Notes: generated by a model not told the origin, from the letters alone. A stretch of DNA of 64,000 nucleotides from Desmodus rotundus (GCF_022682495.2 NC_071391.1:44173998-44237997), one strand, 5' to 3'. Positions 1 through 13,590 are shown, numbered from the stretch's first letter. Numbers and translations: made by a program.

Positions 1-504
1 CAATCAAAACCTACTTTTTTTCTAAAACCTTACCTACTCAGGTAGAATTGATGACCTTCTTTAAACAACAGTGTTCATTTCTGCCATGAAAGCATTGACT
101 GCTCTCTATTATAGCTGGCTCTGCATGGTTCTGTAGACTCCAGTGGAGCGATAATAGTCTGGGGAAGAACCGGATGGCCGTAGGATGGGGCTTTGGTATG
201 GAAATGAGTGTCTTTTTCTTAATCACAAGCAGTTAACTTTGGGATAAGACAAGATGCAGCTGAGAAATTTGACTCTTGTTTTAACCATATGAAAAGTTAC
301 CTATTATGCAAAATACATAAAATTCATCTCGTAACATGTACTAATACTGAGTTTATGGAAAAGAAGCTCAGGGTGGTTTAAACTAGGCCTTGAGGTCATT
401 TGCGTTTGGTTGAATTTCACTGCAGTTTTGAACATGGTTTGTGCTTTCAGGAGAATGGTCTATGTCCTGCTCCATCTGTTTTTGTTGTCTTTTTAATTCA
501 CGAA

Positions 505-625
505 ATTTTACTAGACTTACTGTGGTGATCACATCATAAGGTATATAAATATTGAATTATTATGTTGCATACCTGAAACTCATGTAACAATGTATGCCAC
601 CCATACTTTAATAATAAATTAAAAA
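505..625 (+). mobile_element. LINE-1 3' tail fragment, old
   Basis: AATTATTATGTTGCATACC, CTGAAACTCATGTAACAATG and a TTTAATAATAAATTAAAAAA end resemble the last hundred bases of older mammalian L1 3' UTRs. Confidence 0.5.
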
Positions 626-844
626 ATTATCCCAACATTTTATTACAAAAATACACAGAATACTTGAGAGTATTTTACAGTAAACACCAGTATACTCACC
701 ACTTACATCTACATTTTTATTGTGCCATATTTAGCATACATTTATCTATGTGTCCAATCTTCTACTTATCCATCAGTCCACTTATCTTATTAGTGTACTT
801 CAAAGTTAAGCTGCCCTTTCTTCACATTCTTTGATAGAAACACA

Positions 845-1440
845 AATTGGGCAGCCACTGTGAAAATCAGTATGGACTTACCTCAAAAAATTAAAAACAT
901 AACTGCCTTAAGACCTGTTGATTCCACTTCAGGCAACTCATCCAAAGAAACCTGAAGCACTAATTCAAAAGAATATAAGAACCCCTATGTTCATGGCAGT
1001 ATTATTTACAATCGCCAAGATTTGGAAGCAGCCCAAGTTTCCACCAGTAGATAAGGGGATAAACCAACTATGGGACCTTTACACAATGGAGTAATACTTG
1101 GCTGTGAAAAAGAAGGAAATTTTACCCTTTGCAACAGCATGGATGGACCTGGAGAACATTATGCTAAGTGAAATAAGCCAGTCAGAGAAAGACTAATACC
1201 ATATGATTTCACTCATATGTGGAATCTAATGAACACATTGAACAAGCAAATAGAGACAGCCTCGTAGATAGAGAGCAGGATGACAGCTCTGGGGTGGAGC
1301 TTAAGGGGTGGAGGGATCGAGCAAAAAGGAAAAAGAACTCATGCACTTGGACAACAGTGTGGGGAGACAAGTAAGTGGAGGTAAGGGAGGGTATAAGGGG
1401 AATAAATGGTGATAAAGTACAATGAAACACATTTAAAAAC
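845..1440 (+). mobile_element. LINE-1 3' end, old copy
   Basis: ORF2 tail and 3' UTR remnants. Recognisable blocks include TTCATGGCAGTATTATTTAC, GCATGGATGGACCTGGAGAA and CTAAGTGAAATAAGCCAG, all typical of the end of L1 ORF2. It is heavily mutated. Confidence 0.8.
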
Positions 1441-2227
1441 TAAAGTTACAACATCAAAACACTTCCCTTTAAATATTTCAGTATTCATATAATTAATTAA
1501 GGGTTAATCAGTTATATAATTACTTTATTTCTTTCAAACATATAATGCACAGACCTTGCATGCACATTAGATACGTTCTGACAAAAGCATTGGTTTTGTT
1601 GTGAAATACGTTTATGCCATATCTCTAGGTAACATCTGGAGGCATATCTGCCACAGAGGACATCTGGACTGTTGAGAGGATCAGTTTTTTAATATTTATC
1701 TTCTTTGCAAGAATAGGTGCTGGGTCTTTATTGCTGTGTGTAACATCAGTGCTGAGAGGAATGCCTGAAGCAAAATCATGCTCAAAAATGTTTTCCTTCT
1801 ATTTTTTTGTCTGGTCTTTGTTGAATTGAACTAAATTTGTAATTTTCAGGTCCCATTCAGTGATGGAGTAGAAGGAATGCTTGCAGAAGAAGCATGTTAT
1901 ATGGATACTAACACATATTTTTACAAAAAAACTGCCATAAATTTAAATTCTATTTATAAATCTGTGAGGAGATGGGGGGATATGAATTGTGGGCATCTTG
2001 TAGATCTGTTAATGAGAATATGGGCATGTGTTTGAAATGTATACTTTTGGACATGTGAGCATGGAGTACATTTGAAACATACCTGATTGTTTCTTCAAGT
2101 ATGTGGATAAATGTGCACTTAACTATCTATTTCTAATATTATGTCTGCAACCTGCACCGGTCTGTGTTGCCAAAGTAAGTATACAGAGATTTTAGTGTGT
2201 GTTTGACCTGTCAAGATATGTGATTAG

Positions 2228-2326
2228 GGTGGAGGTGGGGGAGGGATGTGGGTTCAGCTGGGTGGGGTGGAGGAATGGGGAGAAAAGGCGTACAACTGTA
2301 ATTGAATAACAATAGAAATTTAAAAA
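2228..2326 (+). mobile_element. Very short young LINE-1 3' end insertion
   Basis: About 99 bp of L1 3' UTR (GTGGGTTCAGCTGGGTGGGG to ACTGTAATTGAATAACAATA) flanked by a perfect 15-bp repeat AAGATATGTGATTAG at 2213-2227 and 2327-2341. It matches the 3' UTR of the young L1 at 52919-57060. Confidence 0.85.
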
Positions 2327-2505
2327 AAGATATGTGATTAGTGACTAGTCTATTGGGCAGTTGTATGAGCATATTTGCATTTTTCTGTTTGTACGTGTAT
2401 GGATCTGAAAGAGTTGATGTGAACACGAGCTTGTCTTCTAATTTATTTGTAGCTGAATATGTTGAAAGGAGTATCTGTGGGGTTGTCAGAATGTTGATGA
2501 CTAGG

Positions 2506-2724
2506 TACCATATCTTTTTCAGACTATCAGACTCACCTCTCCCACAAATTTGGGAGGAAAATGGGGGTGCAAATGTAGCACACAAATGTAACTTATATTT
2601 ACATTGGCAAAATATTATGTTATTTATATTGTTAAATATTTTACCACATATTTGCTTCAAAATTTTTTTTCTTATTTTCCTCCTCTAAAACCTAGGTGCA
2701 TCTTATGGTCTGAAAAATATGGTA
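2506..2724. mobile_element. Short inverted-repeat DNA element (TACCATAT ends)
   Basis: Begins TACCATATCTTTTTCAGAC and ends with the inverse of TACCATATTTTTCAGACC. The ends pair over about 25 bases with few mismatches. The inside is AT-rich and non-coding. The family is not identified. Confidence 0.6.
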
Positions 2725-2799
2725 TGTTTGTGTTCATGCAACTGTTTGCACTTACTGATCAAGGGAAGCTTAACTTAGTAATGGATGCAAATGATGACA

Positions 2800-5370
2800 T
2801 TAGGGATTAATGAGGCTAGGAAAGGGATTCTCCTAGGGACAATTCTCCTGTGGCCCAGCACTACTCTCCCTCTTGATCCCACCCTCTCCATTTCCTTTCT
2901 ACTCTCCTCCTGCAACCACAAACAAACAAGCCTAGGGACTCTGGGGTGTTCATGAATTTATTAATCTTAGGTGAGTGAGCTAATGCCACTCTGGCAGCTA
3001 GATCCACAGAGCAGTACGTCCAGCTACAGAGAAAAGAACTTCTGCCACCTAGTGAGTGCCTTTCCCTCAAACTGCCCACCTGGGCCTCTTACCTAAAACT
3101 TATCCTGACCTTTGAAACTCCTAGTGCAACCCTAGACTGCCTCTGACCCTCCTATTTCCCCTCCAAACATGAGCAAATCTGTTCCCTTCCAAAGCCCATG
3201 AGCACAGACCTTGATGCTAGGTATCCATCTGAATCAAAATTCTAATACCAAGTCACAATCACAGAACCTTAGATGAAGGGGCTGATTCATTAAATCTAGA
3301 TTTTATCTTGAGGGTATTTCAAACTTTTTCTCCCTGAAATTTGAATTACTGTCTCCTATATCTAAGTCTTGGGTGTGCAGCTTGAGAAAAAAATCACAGA
3401 AGCAAATGAACTGAAGTTATTTAACAACATGATCTTCAATCTTAGCTGGATTTTCAATACTGAGGAGGTCATGGGAATAGAGTTGGTGGACTATTACTTG
3501 GTGGGTCTGTGAATACTGATGTATTTTTGTCTGTGTGTTTATAAGTATGTGTTGAGCTGGTATAACTATGGGAGGATATTTGAAACATAGTGCATAATGG
3601 CAATGAGTAACTATGAGCCTTCTTAAATTCTGTGGTTGTGCTAGTGTTATGTGTGACTAAGGGAGTGCACAATAGTTTCCGTATTTTTGATACAGGTGAG
3701 TGTGTAATTGTGTGTAAAAGAGTGAAACGTATATTTGCTAGTACCTTTGTGTGACTGTATGTGCGTACTCATGTGCATGGTGTGCAAAAGAAAGGCACTA
3801 TTTGGGCCTGTCTCCATTGTCTTGACATTTCTTCCTAGATTAGTCATATCTAAGAAGCCTTAACTGACACCTCCACAGTCAAAACAAAGAAAAAATGGCT
3901 GTCTGGTGGCGGCAAAGTATGTTCTATTTGGGGGAGAAGTTTTCAAAGTTGCTTTCCATGCTGAGGAAAATCTGGAGCATGGATGAAATATGACCTGGAA
4001 TACCTAATTTTGTACATGAGGAGTTCAGAATAGTGGAGTCAACTTATCTTGTAGAAGAGTCAGTCGTATCTGTTGGTGCTCCAAGTGTCTTTCCATTTCT
4101 TCAGAACTTAAAGGTAATCTTAGAATGAAGATGATAAAAAAGAGTAGATGTGGATAGCCTGCATGTAAGAAGATTTCTTGGAACATTGACTTAAAACCTG
4201 ACTTGGGTGCACGGAGAGAAATTTACAGGGGGAGTATGGAGAAGAAATTGATTAACAAGCGTTGTTAATTCTCAGTTGGAACTTTTATTAATTCTCAGTT
4301 AAAACTTGTTAACTTACCGATTAACAAGGTTTTGTTTTGTTTTTGTTTTGGATTTTAAATTCTCAGTTGGAAAGGAGAGAAAAGAAAAGAATAGACAAAT
4401 TCCTTCTAATGCTCCATATACTTTCAGGATTTTGATAGATATCTGGGCATTATCCAAACTCTTTTAACCATCTACTTTCACCATATTTACTAAGACAGCT
4501 AAGAGAATGAAAAGTCCAGAAAAAGTCAAAGGAACAAGAGAACTACTATGCCTAAATTCCAAAACAGAGCTCTGGTTATGAGATACCTAGTATCATAGGA
4601 ATATAATTACAGAGACATTTTAGGTAAGGCTGAGAAAAAGTCCTTTATGATATGGTTTCTCAATTTGCACTGTTCTCGTTGCTTACTTTGCTGAAATTAA
4701 TCTGATGCTGTTTAAGAGGAATGACAGAGAAACTGGATTCAGTAAAGAAGGTAGAGAAGACGTCAGAGTAGGAGCAAAACATGGAGAAATGGCGCATCTG
4801 GAGGAAGGAGGTGGTTCTCTAAAAGTGAGTTACCGACAGAATGAACTCTGGTAGGGAAACCAAATGGATGAGTATTGAAAATGTTTATAATTAGATTTAG
4901 CAACGAAGAGGTCAGTGGTAACCATAGAGAAATTATTTTCAGTTGAGAAGGTGGGATGTGGAAGCCACACTAGAGTAAACTGAGCAGTGATAGAAGGTAA
5001 GGCTAAGAAGGGTGAATCCTTGACTTTAAGGATCTCAGACTAGAATTGGAGAAATGGAAACATAAACAAGCTTCCCTCCTTTTACATCTGAAGAGACAAT
5101 GTTTCAAGAAGTTTGATTAAGAAATGGGGAGGGTAATAGAGTGGCAGCTAAAGAGGGAAGGTTATGTTTTTGTAATAGGATGGTTTGCACATGCTTATTG
5201 CCCTGAGGAAAAGAGATAGAAAGGGAGAGGCTGAAGATGCAGTAAAACTGACTAATGGAAACAGGTGTTCGAAGGAGAAGGCAAGAAATGGAATCCTGAA
5301 GGTGGAGGGCCTGGTCTTGGAGAAGGAGAGACATCTCTTTCTTAGGAGCCAGGGGGTAAGAATGGATAAA
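2800..5370. other. Intergenic stretch, nothing recognised
   Basis: No open frame with family motifs and no repeat that I recognise on either strand. The few open frames of 60-80 codons have no domain-like features. Confidence 0.5.
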
Positions 5371-5376
5371 GATGTA

Positions 5377-5929
5377 TTGGGTTGGCCAAAAAGTTTGCTT
5401 TTTTTTTTTGTAAGATGGCTCTAATAGTGCTTAGTTCTCTTTAACTTGATTTGAAACAATTTTGTGAGACTGTATTGTGACAGCAGTCATATCAACATGC
5501 CTTTTAAAAACACCTATCAAAATTGGTGGATTTTTGTGTAGCCATTTTAATAGAGAAGATGGAAGAAAATAAGTGACATTTTCAGCATATTATGCATTAC
5601 TATTTCAAGAAAGGTAAAAACACAACTGAAATGCAAAAAAGATTTGTGCAGTGTATGGAGAAGGTGCTGTGAGTGATCGAACGTGTCAGTAGTAGTTTGT
5701 TAAGTTTCCTGCCAGAGATTTCTCCCTGGACAATGCGCCATGGTGAGGTAGACCAGTTGAAGTTGATAGTGATTAAATTGTGACAATAATTGGGAACAGT
5801 CAACATTATACCATGTGAGAGATAGCCGGCTTACTCAAAATATCCAAATCAATAAATTTATTGGTGAAAATGAAAGATGTGTCTTTTATTTTATGGAAAC
5901 AAACCACATGAACTTTTTGGCCAACCCAA
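5377..5929 (+). mobile_element. Internally deleted mariner with intact inverted ends
   Basis: A 553-bp element bounded by TA on both sides (5375-5376 and 5930-5931). The first 19 bases, TTGGGTTGGCCAAAAAGTT, are repeated exactly in inverse at the right end. The inside resembles the start of a mariner transposase region but has stops and lacks most of the roughly 1.3 kb of a full element, so it could move only with help from elsewhere. Strand is given by the transposase remnant. Confidence 0.88.
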
Positions 5930-6368
5930 TAAATAAATTTAAAATTTAGGCTGTGGTAAATAATCAGTACTTATCTCCAAAAAACCACTTGCTTCTTTGG
6001 TTTTATCCAGCTACACACCCAGTTTGACTAGAGAATTTACCAAAGTTGGGGTTTGCTGTGTGAATGTGAAGGAGGGGCAAGGGGGAGATGAAGACACCGG
6101 CTGTGGTGGGAGAGTAGGTCAGGGAACAAGTGAGGGAGCAAATGCTAAAAGACAAATAGATCAGAAAAAATGGAAGAATTACTGGGACCCTGAGAGCAAG
6201 TGCCTGGTCACTAGAAGGTAAGAGGGTTGGAAATTAGAAGGATGTGGTCAGAATATTAGCAAAAATAGAATTTAAGATTTTACAGAGGTGGAACAGTTTT
6301 TGGCTGAGGTGAAATCTGAGTAAAAGTTATTAAAACTGTAATTCTACAGTTGTAGAAGTTTTATTTAC

Positions 6369-6573
6369 CAGGAGTGTCCAACCTTTTGGCATCTCTGGGA
6401 TGTAATGGAAGAAGGGCTGTCTTGGGCCACACATTAAATACACAAACACTAACAGAAACTGATGAGGAAAAAAAAAAAAACCATTATAAGCAAATTTACA
6501 ATTTTGTGTTGGGCTGCATTCATACCCATCCTGGGCCAAATGTGGCCCGTGGGCTGTGAGTTGGACACCCCTG
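6369..6573. mobile_element. Short non-autonomous hAT-like DNA transposon
   Basis: A 205-bp element with inverted ends CAGGAGTGTCCAAC (6369-6382) and GTTGGACACCCCTG (6560-6573), one mismatch. The inside includes TTGGGCCACACATTAAATAC and GTTGGGCTGCATTCATACCC, familiar from mammalian hAT-Charlie-type repeats. The expected 8-bp target repeats are too diverged to confirm. Confidence 0.7.
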
Positions 6574-7003
6574 ATTCTACCAAAGGGTTTCCAAAGATTT
6601 GAGCAGTATTTCCTTTTCCATGTGTATGTTAACCTCTATTTCTCACCAAACTCCCCAAATGTGGCTTTTGGGGTGATATGGAGAAGTGAAGGGGTACTAC
6701 AGTTTAAGGTGAAAATTAGGGGACTTGTTGCTTTGCAGTGAGATGGACACTCACTTGATCATCTCACCTTCACAGAGTTTCTACGATGCTCTAGACAGGG
6801 TGGTGGGTACTGGTGGTTCAGACATAGTAGAAATCAGTTGCTATTCTTAAAGATCTCATTAATAGGGGAAGCAGGGAAAGAGACAAACACTTTCAATCTC
6901 TGACCGTTTTGTGTTGGAGACAGGATGTCTGAGAGAAAGTGAAGAACTCCCCCAAACATCCTCTTGGGCTCATTCCCCATCTGTATTCTCCCACCTGCCT
7001 GCC
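6574..7003 (+). other. Upstream region of OR51I1
   Basis: No repeat recognised. Acceptor-like sites (for example ATCTCACCTTCACAG near 6775) could end a 5' UTR intron, as in many OR genes, but none is compelling. Confidence 0.35.
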
Positions 7004-7948
7004 ATGTTGAGCCTCAATGGCACCCCCTTCCAGCCAGACACACTCCAGCTGACAGACATTCCTGGGATGCAGACAGGCCAAGCCTGGGTTGCCCTGGTTT
7101 TCTGCATCTTTTACCTGATCTCCATCATAGGCAACCTCAGCATTCTTGCTCTGGTGGTTCAGGAGCCTTCTCTGCACCAGCCCATGTACTACTTCCTCTC
7201 TATGCTCTCCCTAAATGATCTGGGAGTGTCCTTCTCCACACTCCCAACTGTGATTGCCACCTTCTGCTTCAACTACCGCCATGTTGGCTTTGATGCATGT
7301 TTGGTTCAGATGTTCTTCATCCACACTTTCTCTTTCATGGAATCAGGCATACTGCTGGCCATGAGCTTTGATCGTTTTGTGGCTATTTGTGACCCGCTAC
7401 ATTATGCCACTGTGCTCACCAACAGCTGCATTTTGGCTATGGGCCTGGGCATCCTTGCCAAGAGCTTCACTACTCTCTTGCCTTTTCCCTTTCTGGTGAA
7501 ACGACTTCCCTTCTGCAAGGGCAATGTTTTACATCACTCATACTGCCTCCATCCAGATCTCATGAAGGTGGCATGTGGAGACACCCATGTTAATAACATC
7601 TATGGGCTCTTTGTGGTCATTTTCACCTATGGCATAGACTCCACTTTCATCCTGCTGTCCTATGCATCGATTCTGAGAGCTGTGCTGGCCATTGCATCCT
7701 GGGAACAGAGGCTCAAGGCACTCAACACTTGCATATCACACATTTGCGCAGTGCTGGCTTTCTATGTGCCCATAATTGCTGTCTCCATGATCCACCGCTT
7801 CTGGAAAAGTGCCCCACCTGTTGTTCATGTCATGATGTCCAACGTCTACCTGTTCGTACCTCCCATGCTCAACCCCATCATCTACAGTGTGAAGACAAAG
7901 GAGATACGCAGAGGGATCCTCAAAGCCTTTTATAAATCCCAGAGCTGA
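7004..7948 (+). CDS. OR51I1: Olfactory receptor family 51, OR51I1 orthologue
   Basis: Intact single-exon class I odorant receptor of 314 codons, a seven-transmembrane GPCR expected to signal through the olfactory G protein in sensory cilia. Visible landmarks are an N-glycosylation site at N5 (NGT), the TM1 GN pair at 43-44, PMY at 60-62, C99 for the extracellular disulfide, DRF at 123-125 at the end of TM3, KALNTC before TM6 and the NPIIYS motif of TM7. The N-terminus MLSLNGTPF and the whole body match my memory of OR51I1, including its usual length of 314. The frame is open 31 codons further upstream to an ATG at 6911, but I chose 7004 because it gives the family N-terminus. It stands alone on + with the next OR 7.8 kb downstream. 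The ortholog call is from memory of the family, not a search. Confidence 0.9.
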   Translation: MLSLNGTPFQPDTLQLTDIPGMQTGQAWVALVFCIFYLISIIGNLSILALVVQEPSLHQPMYYFLSMLSLNDLGVSFSTLPTVIATFCFNYRHVGFDACLVQMFFIHTFSFMESGILLAMSFDRFVAICDPLHYATVLTNSCILAMGLGILAKSFTTLLPFPFLVKRLPFCKGNVLHHSYCLHPDLMKVACGDTHVNNIYGLFVVIFTYGIDSTFILLSYASILRAVLAIASWEQRLKALNTCISHICAVLAFYVPIIAVSMIHRFWKSAPPVVHVMMSNVYLFVPPMLNPIIYSVKTKEIRRGILKAFYKSQS

Positions 7949-8780
7949 AGAAAGCTGCAGGCCCTGAGAGAAGTACTTTGTAGAAAGAACTGGGACTTGT
8001 TTGTCAACTTAAGAAATGCTTGAAGCAAGGAGGAGAAGAATCAGAATCTTGATAGTTGTGAATATGATATTGACAAAGGAACATTTGACTCAATAAAATG
8101 ACATAAATGTATATTAAACACTGTGTGAAAGACCTTATGCTAGTTGCTAAGAATTTTAAAATGGTAGGTAAGACATATTGTTAAGTAAGAAGTAGACATA
8201 TTAAGGGAAAACACTAAAAAAGAGTAAAGGTGTCCTGAAAAATGTTTGACTAATGGAAATAATAAAAATTCCACAGGGCCAATAAGTTTGAACACAAATA
8301 ATCCTAATTCCATCCAGATGAGGGAAGTGGTAAACATTGGAGACAGACAAAATTCTGTGGAGGCCTGATGCTTCATGTGACACTGAGGGCCCATTTGGTT
8401 TGTGGAGAGCAGGATAAAAATTTTTCTGAAGTAGCTTGTAAAGGATGAAAGAGGTTAGAGTACTTGGTGCAGGGTGGCAAGAAGACAGGAAGGTAATAAT
8501 TTTGACATAAGTATGGGACAAATATTTAGGCAAGAAAGTTTAGAACCTTGCTATTCCAAGTGTAATCCAATAAACGATAGTATTCGTATCTCTGGCATCC
8601 TGTTAGAGAAACAGAATCTTAGACCCCACACAAGACCTATTGAATTCGATTTGCATTGAATAAAACCATTGGTGATGGAAAATTGAGAAGCAGAGTAATT
8701 CTCTTTTCCAACACTGCTAAAGTCATGCCGATATGATGTGTTACAGCAATAACAAGACTAATGAGTAACAAGAGTCTGGA

Positions 8781-8972
8781 AAAGGGGTTCTCACAATGCG
8801 ATTCCCAGGCTGGCATTATACTCACCACTTGGGAAACGGTTAGGCATGCAAATTCTCAGGTCCCTCCTTAGATGCCCTAAATTAGAAATTCTAGGGTGCA
8901 AAGTCCATCAATCTGTATTTTAATAAATTCTCCAAGTAATTGTGATGTATGTTAAAGATTGAGAACCTTTAA
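8781..8972 (+). mobile_element. MER5A-like hAT remnant
   Basis: GGGGTTCTCAC at the left, ATGCAAATTCTCAGGTCCC, TGTATTTTAATAAATTC in the middle and TAAAGATTGAGAACC at the right give the order of landmarks of the mammal-wide MER5A element, diverged. Confidence 0.6.
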
Positions 8973-10929
8973 CCTACAATATTTGTCTAAACTATTTAGG
9001 ACAATTGCAAGCAGCTTCATGCGGACAGAGGGGAGGTTTCATATGGAAATCTTGGGAAACGAGGTCTTGAGAGATTCCCTAAGTCAGATTGTGAGTGGTT
9101 TTTAAAGTGGGGAGAAACTGACAACTAGGTGTATGGTGTTGGTGGTGAAGGAAAATGCAAACTCATAGCTTATTATCTCTACGAGTGGGTGCAATTATAG
9201 CACAGAAATAGCTGACAGAGAAGATTCCATAAACAACCTCCAGCCACTCCATAGTCACTTTATGATAATGGAAAGTAGAAAAGGTTCTCAAACTACCACT
9301 CTGAGACATTTCAAAGGTCCATAATAGGAAGATAAAATCTTCTTCATGTCCATCTTCTGTTTGTTTCTCTGGATCCATCCCACTACTTGATATGAAAGTG
9401 AGAGAGCTCTCCTGCCATTCCTTCCCTGAATACACCTGCACTGTATTTGAAACTTAAATAAGGAAGAAGTAAAATGAAATACTTAATGGGAAGACTAGGT
9501 ACTTGAGAAAAAAGTTATTTGGGTGATCTGATATTGGAGCCTCCGGGAGAACTTATGTATGCTAAGATCACATTAAAAATATAGCTTCCTTCTTTTTTCA
9601 TTTGAATCTCTACCCTCTGTAGGTAAGTACTAGCCTCTTAATATATCAGCTTTCAAGTTGAAGAAATGCTGATCTCCTAGAATCATGAAGTTGGTAGATG
9701 ACATCCTGGAACTCAAATCTACATCTGTATGACTTTGAACCCCATGGGATGTCTCTTCTGGGGGACAACTCAATCTTGTGCCATTTGGTGGAGGGTTGAT
9801 TGGGAATTGAGTAGGAAACAGCATTGATAAGTGGGTAAAGAAAGCCATGGCTATTTCCTCCATTGGTTAAATACTGGGTCTGGCTCTGGTATTTAAACAT
9901 TGTCCTGAAATTTGCCCATCAAGCTCTAAGCTTTAAGTTTTTCCTGGGATATGGGTTTTAAGAAAATAATTCAGAAAACTAAACTGTGGAGTCCGTGCTC
10001 AGAGTTCCAGTTTTGAGACTAGTTACTTGGGTTTTGGGTGGGGATGCTGCTATGAAGGTTGGAGGGATTTCTCTCCATCTCACTCCATCTCACTCTTCTT
10101 CACATGGAAGAAGTTGAAATTTTACTTTCTCTGTGGAAAGAGGACAGTATCTCCAGGGCACATGCTTTTTGTTTTCTTTCAGTTCCCAAGGTGAGATCTA
10201 GTCCTTCTCCTTTTCCTGTTACCAGCACAGGATCACCCTCAGGCAAAACAGGATCCCAGAGGCTAGGGCCTCTGGGAGCTCATTCAGAAACATAAAGTTT
10301 GTCTCCTGTCTTGGCTAGTGCCTGCCCGAGGCCCATTCTGAAGCCATTGTGAGTTCTTGCCTTCTATCTTTCAATACAACTCTCATTTCCCAAAGCTTTC
10401 TCAGGTGAATTTCAATGTATTTGTGTCTTCTCGGTATATGCACAAAAAGTGAGTTCCTGTCTACAATTCTTTTGGTGCCTCTGTGTGTTTTTTGTCACTC
10501 TCATGCCTCTATCTTTGAGTGAGTCTCCTTAAGTGTATATGTATATGTGTGTATTAGCGATAATTTGTCTTGTCTATGATGGAGGGGTTTAAGACAGAAA
10601 AATCCCCACATTTTATTTTCGTGCAGGTTTTCCACCAAAAGATACTATTCATTTCAATGCCCATGTATCCTTCCAAAACACCTTCAGATGGGACTGCCAG
10701 AGATTGCTTCAGCAGTGACAGACACATGGTGATCTCACCACAGGGACTGAAAGTGTGTTTTTGTTTTGGCCACACAGATCCACTGTCATGAAATTCTCAG
10801 TGTCACAGAATAGGAGAGAATTTGATAACTTGGAATATCAGGCCCGAGGGCAGAAGTGTTGAAAGGGCTTTTAATCCCCTTTAAACAAATTCTGGAAGTT
10901 TTCCTCAGCATTGTCAGCAAGGATTTTTC
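8973..10929. other. Intergenic stretch, nothing recognised
   Basis: Unique-looking sequence without gene or named repeat on either strand. Confidence 0.45.
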
Positions 10930-11065
10930 TCTTCTTTTCTTTTTTGATTTAATCTTTATTGTATCTCTTTTTCCATTTCCATTTAGTCCCTTTACAACCC
11001 TCTTCCCCCAGCAATCACCTCACTGTTGTCCATGCCCATCAAGTTTTCCAGTCTTTGAACATCTC
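10930..11065 (-). mobile_element. LINE-1 3' UTR fragment
   Basis: Reads as the reverse complement of an L1 tail: ATTTAATCTTTATTGTATC followed by a pyrimidine-rich stretch and CACTGTTGTCCATGCCCATC. Confidence 0.6.
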
Positions 11066-11366
11066 CACTGACCAGAAGCATAGTATGTCCCTGTGCAGAG
11101 TAGACTCTTAGAAAAATCTTCCTCACCTGTGCTCCATACTGTCTCCCTGTGATCTCCACCTATCACTCATTCCCTCTTGCACCCATCCTACCTCCATCTC
11201 TTCTACAGTCCCCTTTTCTCAAAACGAAACATCATTGGTTCCTTAAATGCTCCTTATTTTAATCCCACAAGAAGCTTTCAATTTATTAATGATAGGAACT
11301 GTACAATTTCAAACCAAGCTGCAGTTACTCTTTTGAAACACCAAAAAGGTCCCCAATTTTAGATGG

Positions 11367-12001
<635 letters not shown>

Positions 12002-12739
12002 TTGCTGTGGTAACACAGAACCAAGATGGCATGGCAGCAGAAAGAGCCTTAAGTGCCCTTTAACTGACTCAATCCCCTTTGCCTTTGAGTGTGTCTCAGT
12101 TGGTTTAACTCTGAACTGGAATATGGAACCCAGTACCGAATGTTCTGTTATGGTCCTGAGCACTGCGTTCATGCTTTTCTTAATTCTGGATCTCTTCAGC
12201 ATGTCTTTGTGATAGAATCAGGAAGTGCTGGGAAGACAAGGATGAACTAGGCACAGCCTGACTCTAATCAAGTCCAAACTATGACAGGGAGAGCAGAAGT
12301 ATAAATGTAATTCCAACAAAATAGGAAGTCTGTATAAAATAGTATGCAGGCATAGATGACAAGCTTATTATTTCTGTTTACAAGCTGGAGATAAAATAAT
12401 AATTTGAGTATGAATAACAGTAAGAGTTTAAAAAAACTAAGAAGGAAGTGAAAGACCATGTTAGCAGAGAAAAGGAAAGCCTGCAATTATAAATACACAT
12501 TTTAGAACATACTCTTTTCTGAATAAAATACACCTATTAACAAACCTAAACCTCATTTTCTGTAAGCTGCATACCACACTGTTGACTCATATTACATCGA
12601 CTTTCCACGAGGCATTCTGACAGGAGGACTTGTGGCCAGGGAACTAATAATCAGAGACTCTGAGTAGCTAAAGGAATTCAGGATAGATAATCTGAAGAAG
12701 GGAAGATTTCAGAGTTCTATGATTGGAATTTTCAGATAC

Positions 12740-12965
12740 TGTTTATCTATTCATTTATTTGTTAATCCAATGAAATGTTTACTAAACATCTGCTATATTC
12801 TTGGCCCTGTGCTAGCATTGAATATTTAGTGATCAAAAAAGTTTAAAAAAATCAGTCAATACCAACCTTACTTTGATGGAGCTTACAGTCTGCTAGGGAA
12901 TACAGGCATTAAACAAATAACTATACAAGTACATACATGTTTACAAATTAAGATGTATTTTACAA
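12740..12965 (+). mobile_element. L2 (LINE-2) 3' fragment
   Basis: TGTTTACTAAACATCTGCTA, TTCTTGGCCCTGTGCTAGC, ATGGAGCTTACAGTCTGCT and TTAAACAAATAACTATACAA follow the order of the L2 3' end. Confidence 0.7.
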
Positions 12966-13507
12966 GAAAATGCAGATGCTGTGAAGAAAAATGTTTAGGT
13001 GAAACCCAACAAAATGATCACGTCTCTGTGTCTACAGCATTACGCGTGATGCGGAAGAAGTAGGTTCAAGCCCAATGTAAGCAAGAACTTCATAAGGCAG
13101 TGCGATCTCGCCAGGATAATGGCTTTAGGAGCAATGAGCTCCCCAGCATTGGGAGTGTTTATGCTGAGTGTGGGTGACAATTGATACGGATGCCGCAGAG
13201 ATGGTTCTCTCAGGGGGTGTAAGATGGGACTCTGGTTTCAGGTCCTAGAAAACCTGTCAAGGTGAGAGCTGGATCAGTGGACTTCTGAGAGGAGGCTACT
13301 TTAGAAGGTCACTTAATGCCCAGACTCTTCTATGTGACACCCACTTGGCATATAAGGCAGGAAAAAAATCTGTCTGCCATTTTGTCCTCTTCTCTGACTA
13401 TGAAAAGAAAGATGATCAACTTCTCCAATACTTGCTCATTCTTCTAACTTAGGTGGCATTAGCTTCAGAGAGCTGGCTGCTGGGCTTCATAGAGAAGACC
13501 ACTGGAC

Positions 13508-13590
13508 CTGCAGTTGGAAGAACTAGATTTTAGTCCCAGCTTAGCCACTTACTGGTGTGAAGCAAGTCACTTAAGCTGGTTGTTATGGGA
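13508..13590 (+). mobile_element. MIR SINE fragment
   Basis: TTTTAGTCCCAGCTTAGCC and ACTTACTGGTGTGAAGCAAG, followed by TCACTTAAGC, match the MIR core. Confidence 0.65.

Noticed and set aside
2211..2660. 149-codon open frame on -
   Set aside because: It spans an L1 tail and a short inverted-repeat element; it is only the antisense of repeats.
6911..7003. N-terminal extension of OR51I1 by 31 codons
   Set aside because: The extra residues are not receptor-like and the ATG at 7004 gives the standard family N-terminus and length.
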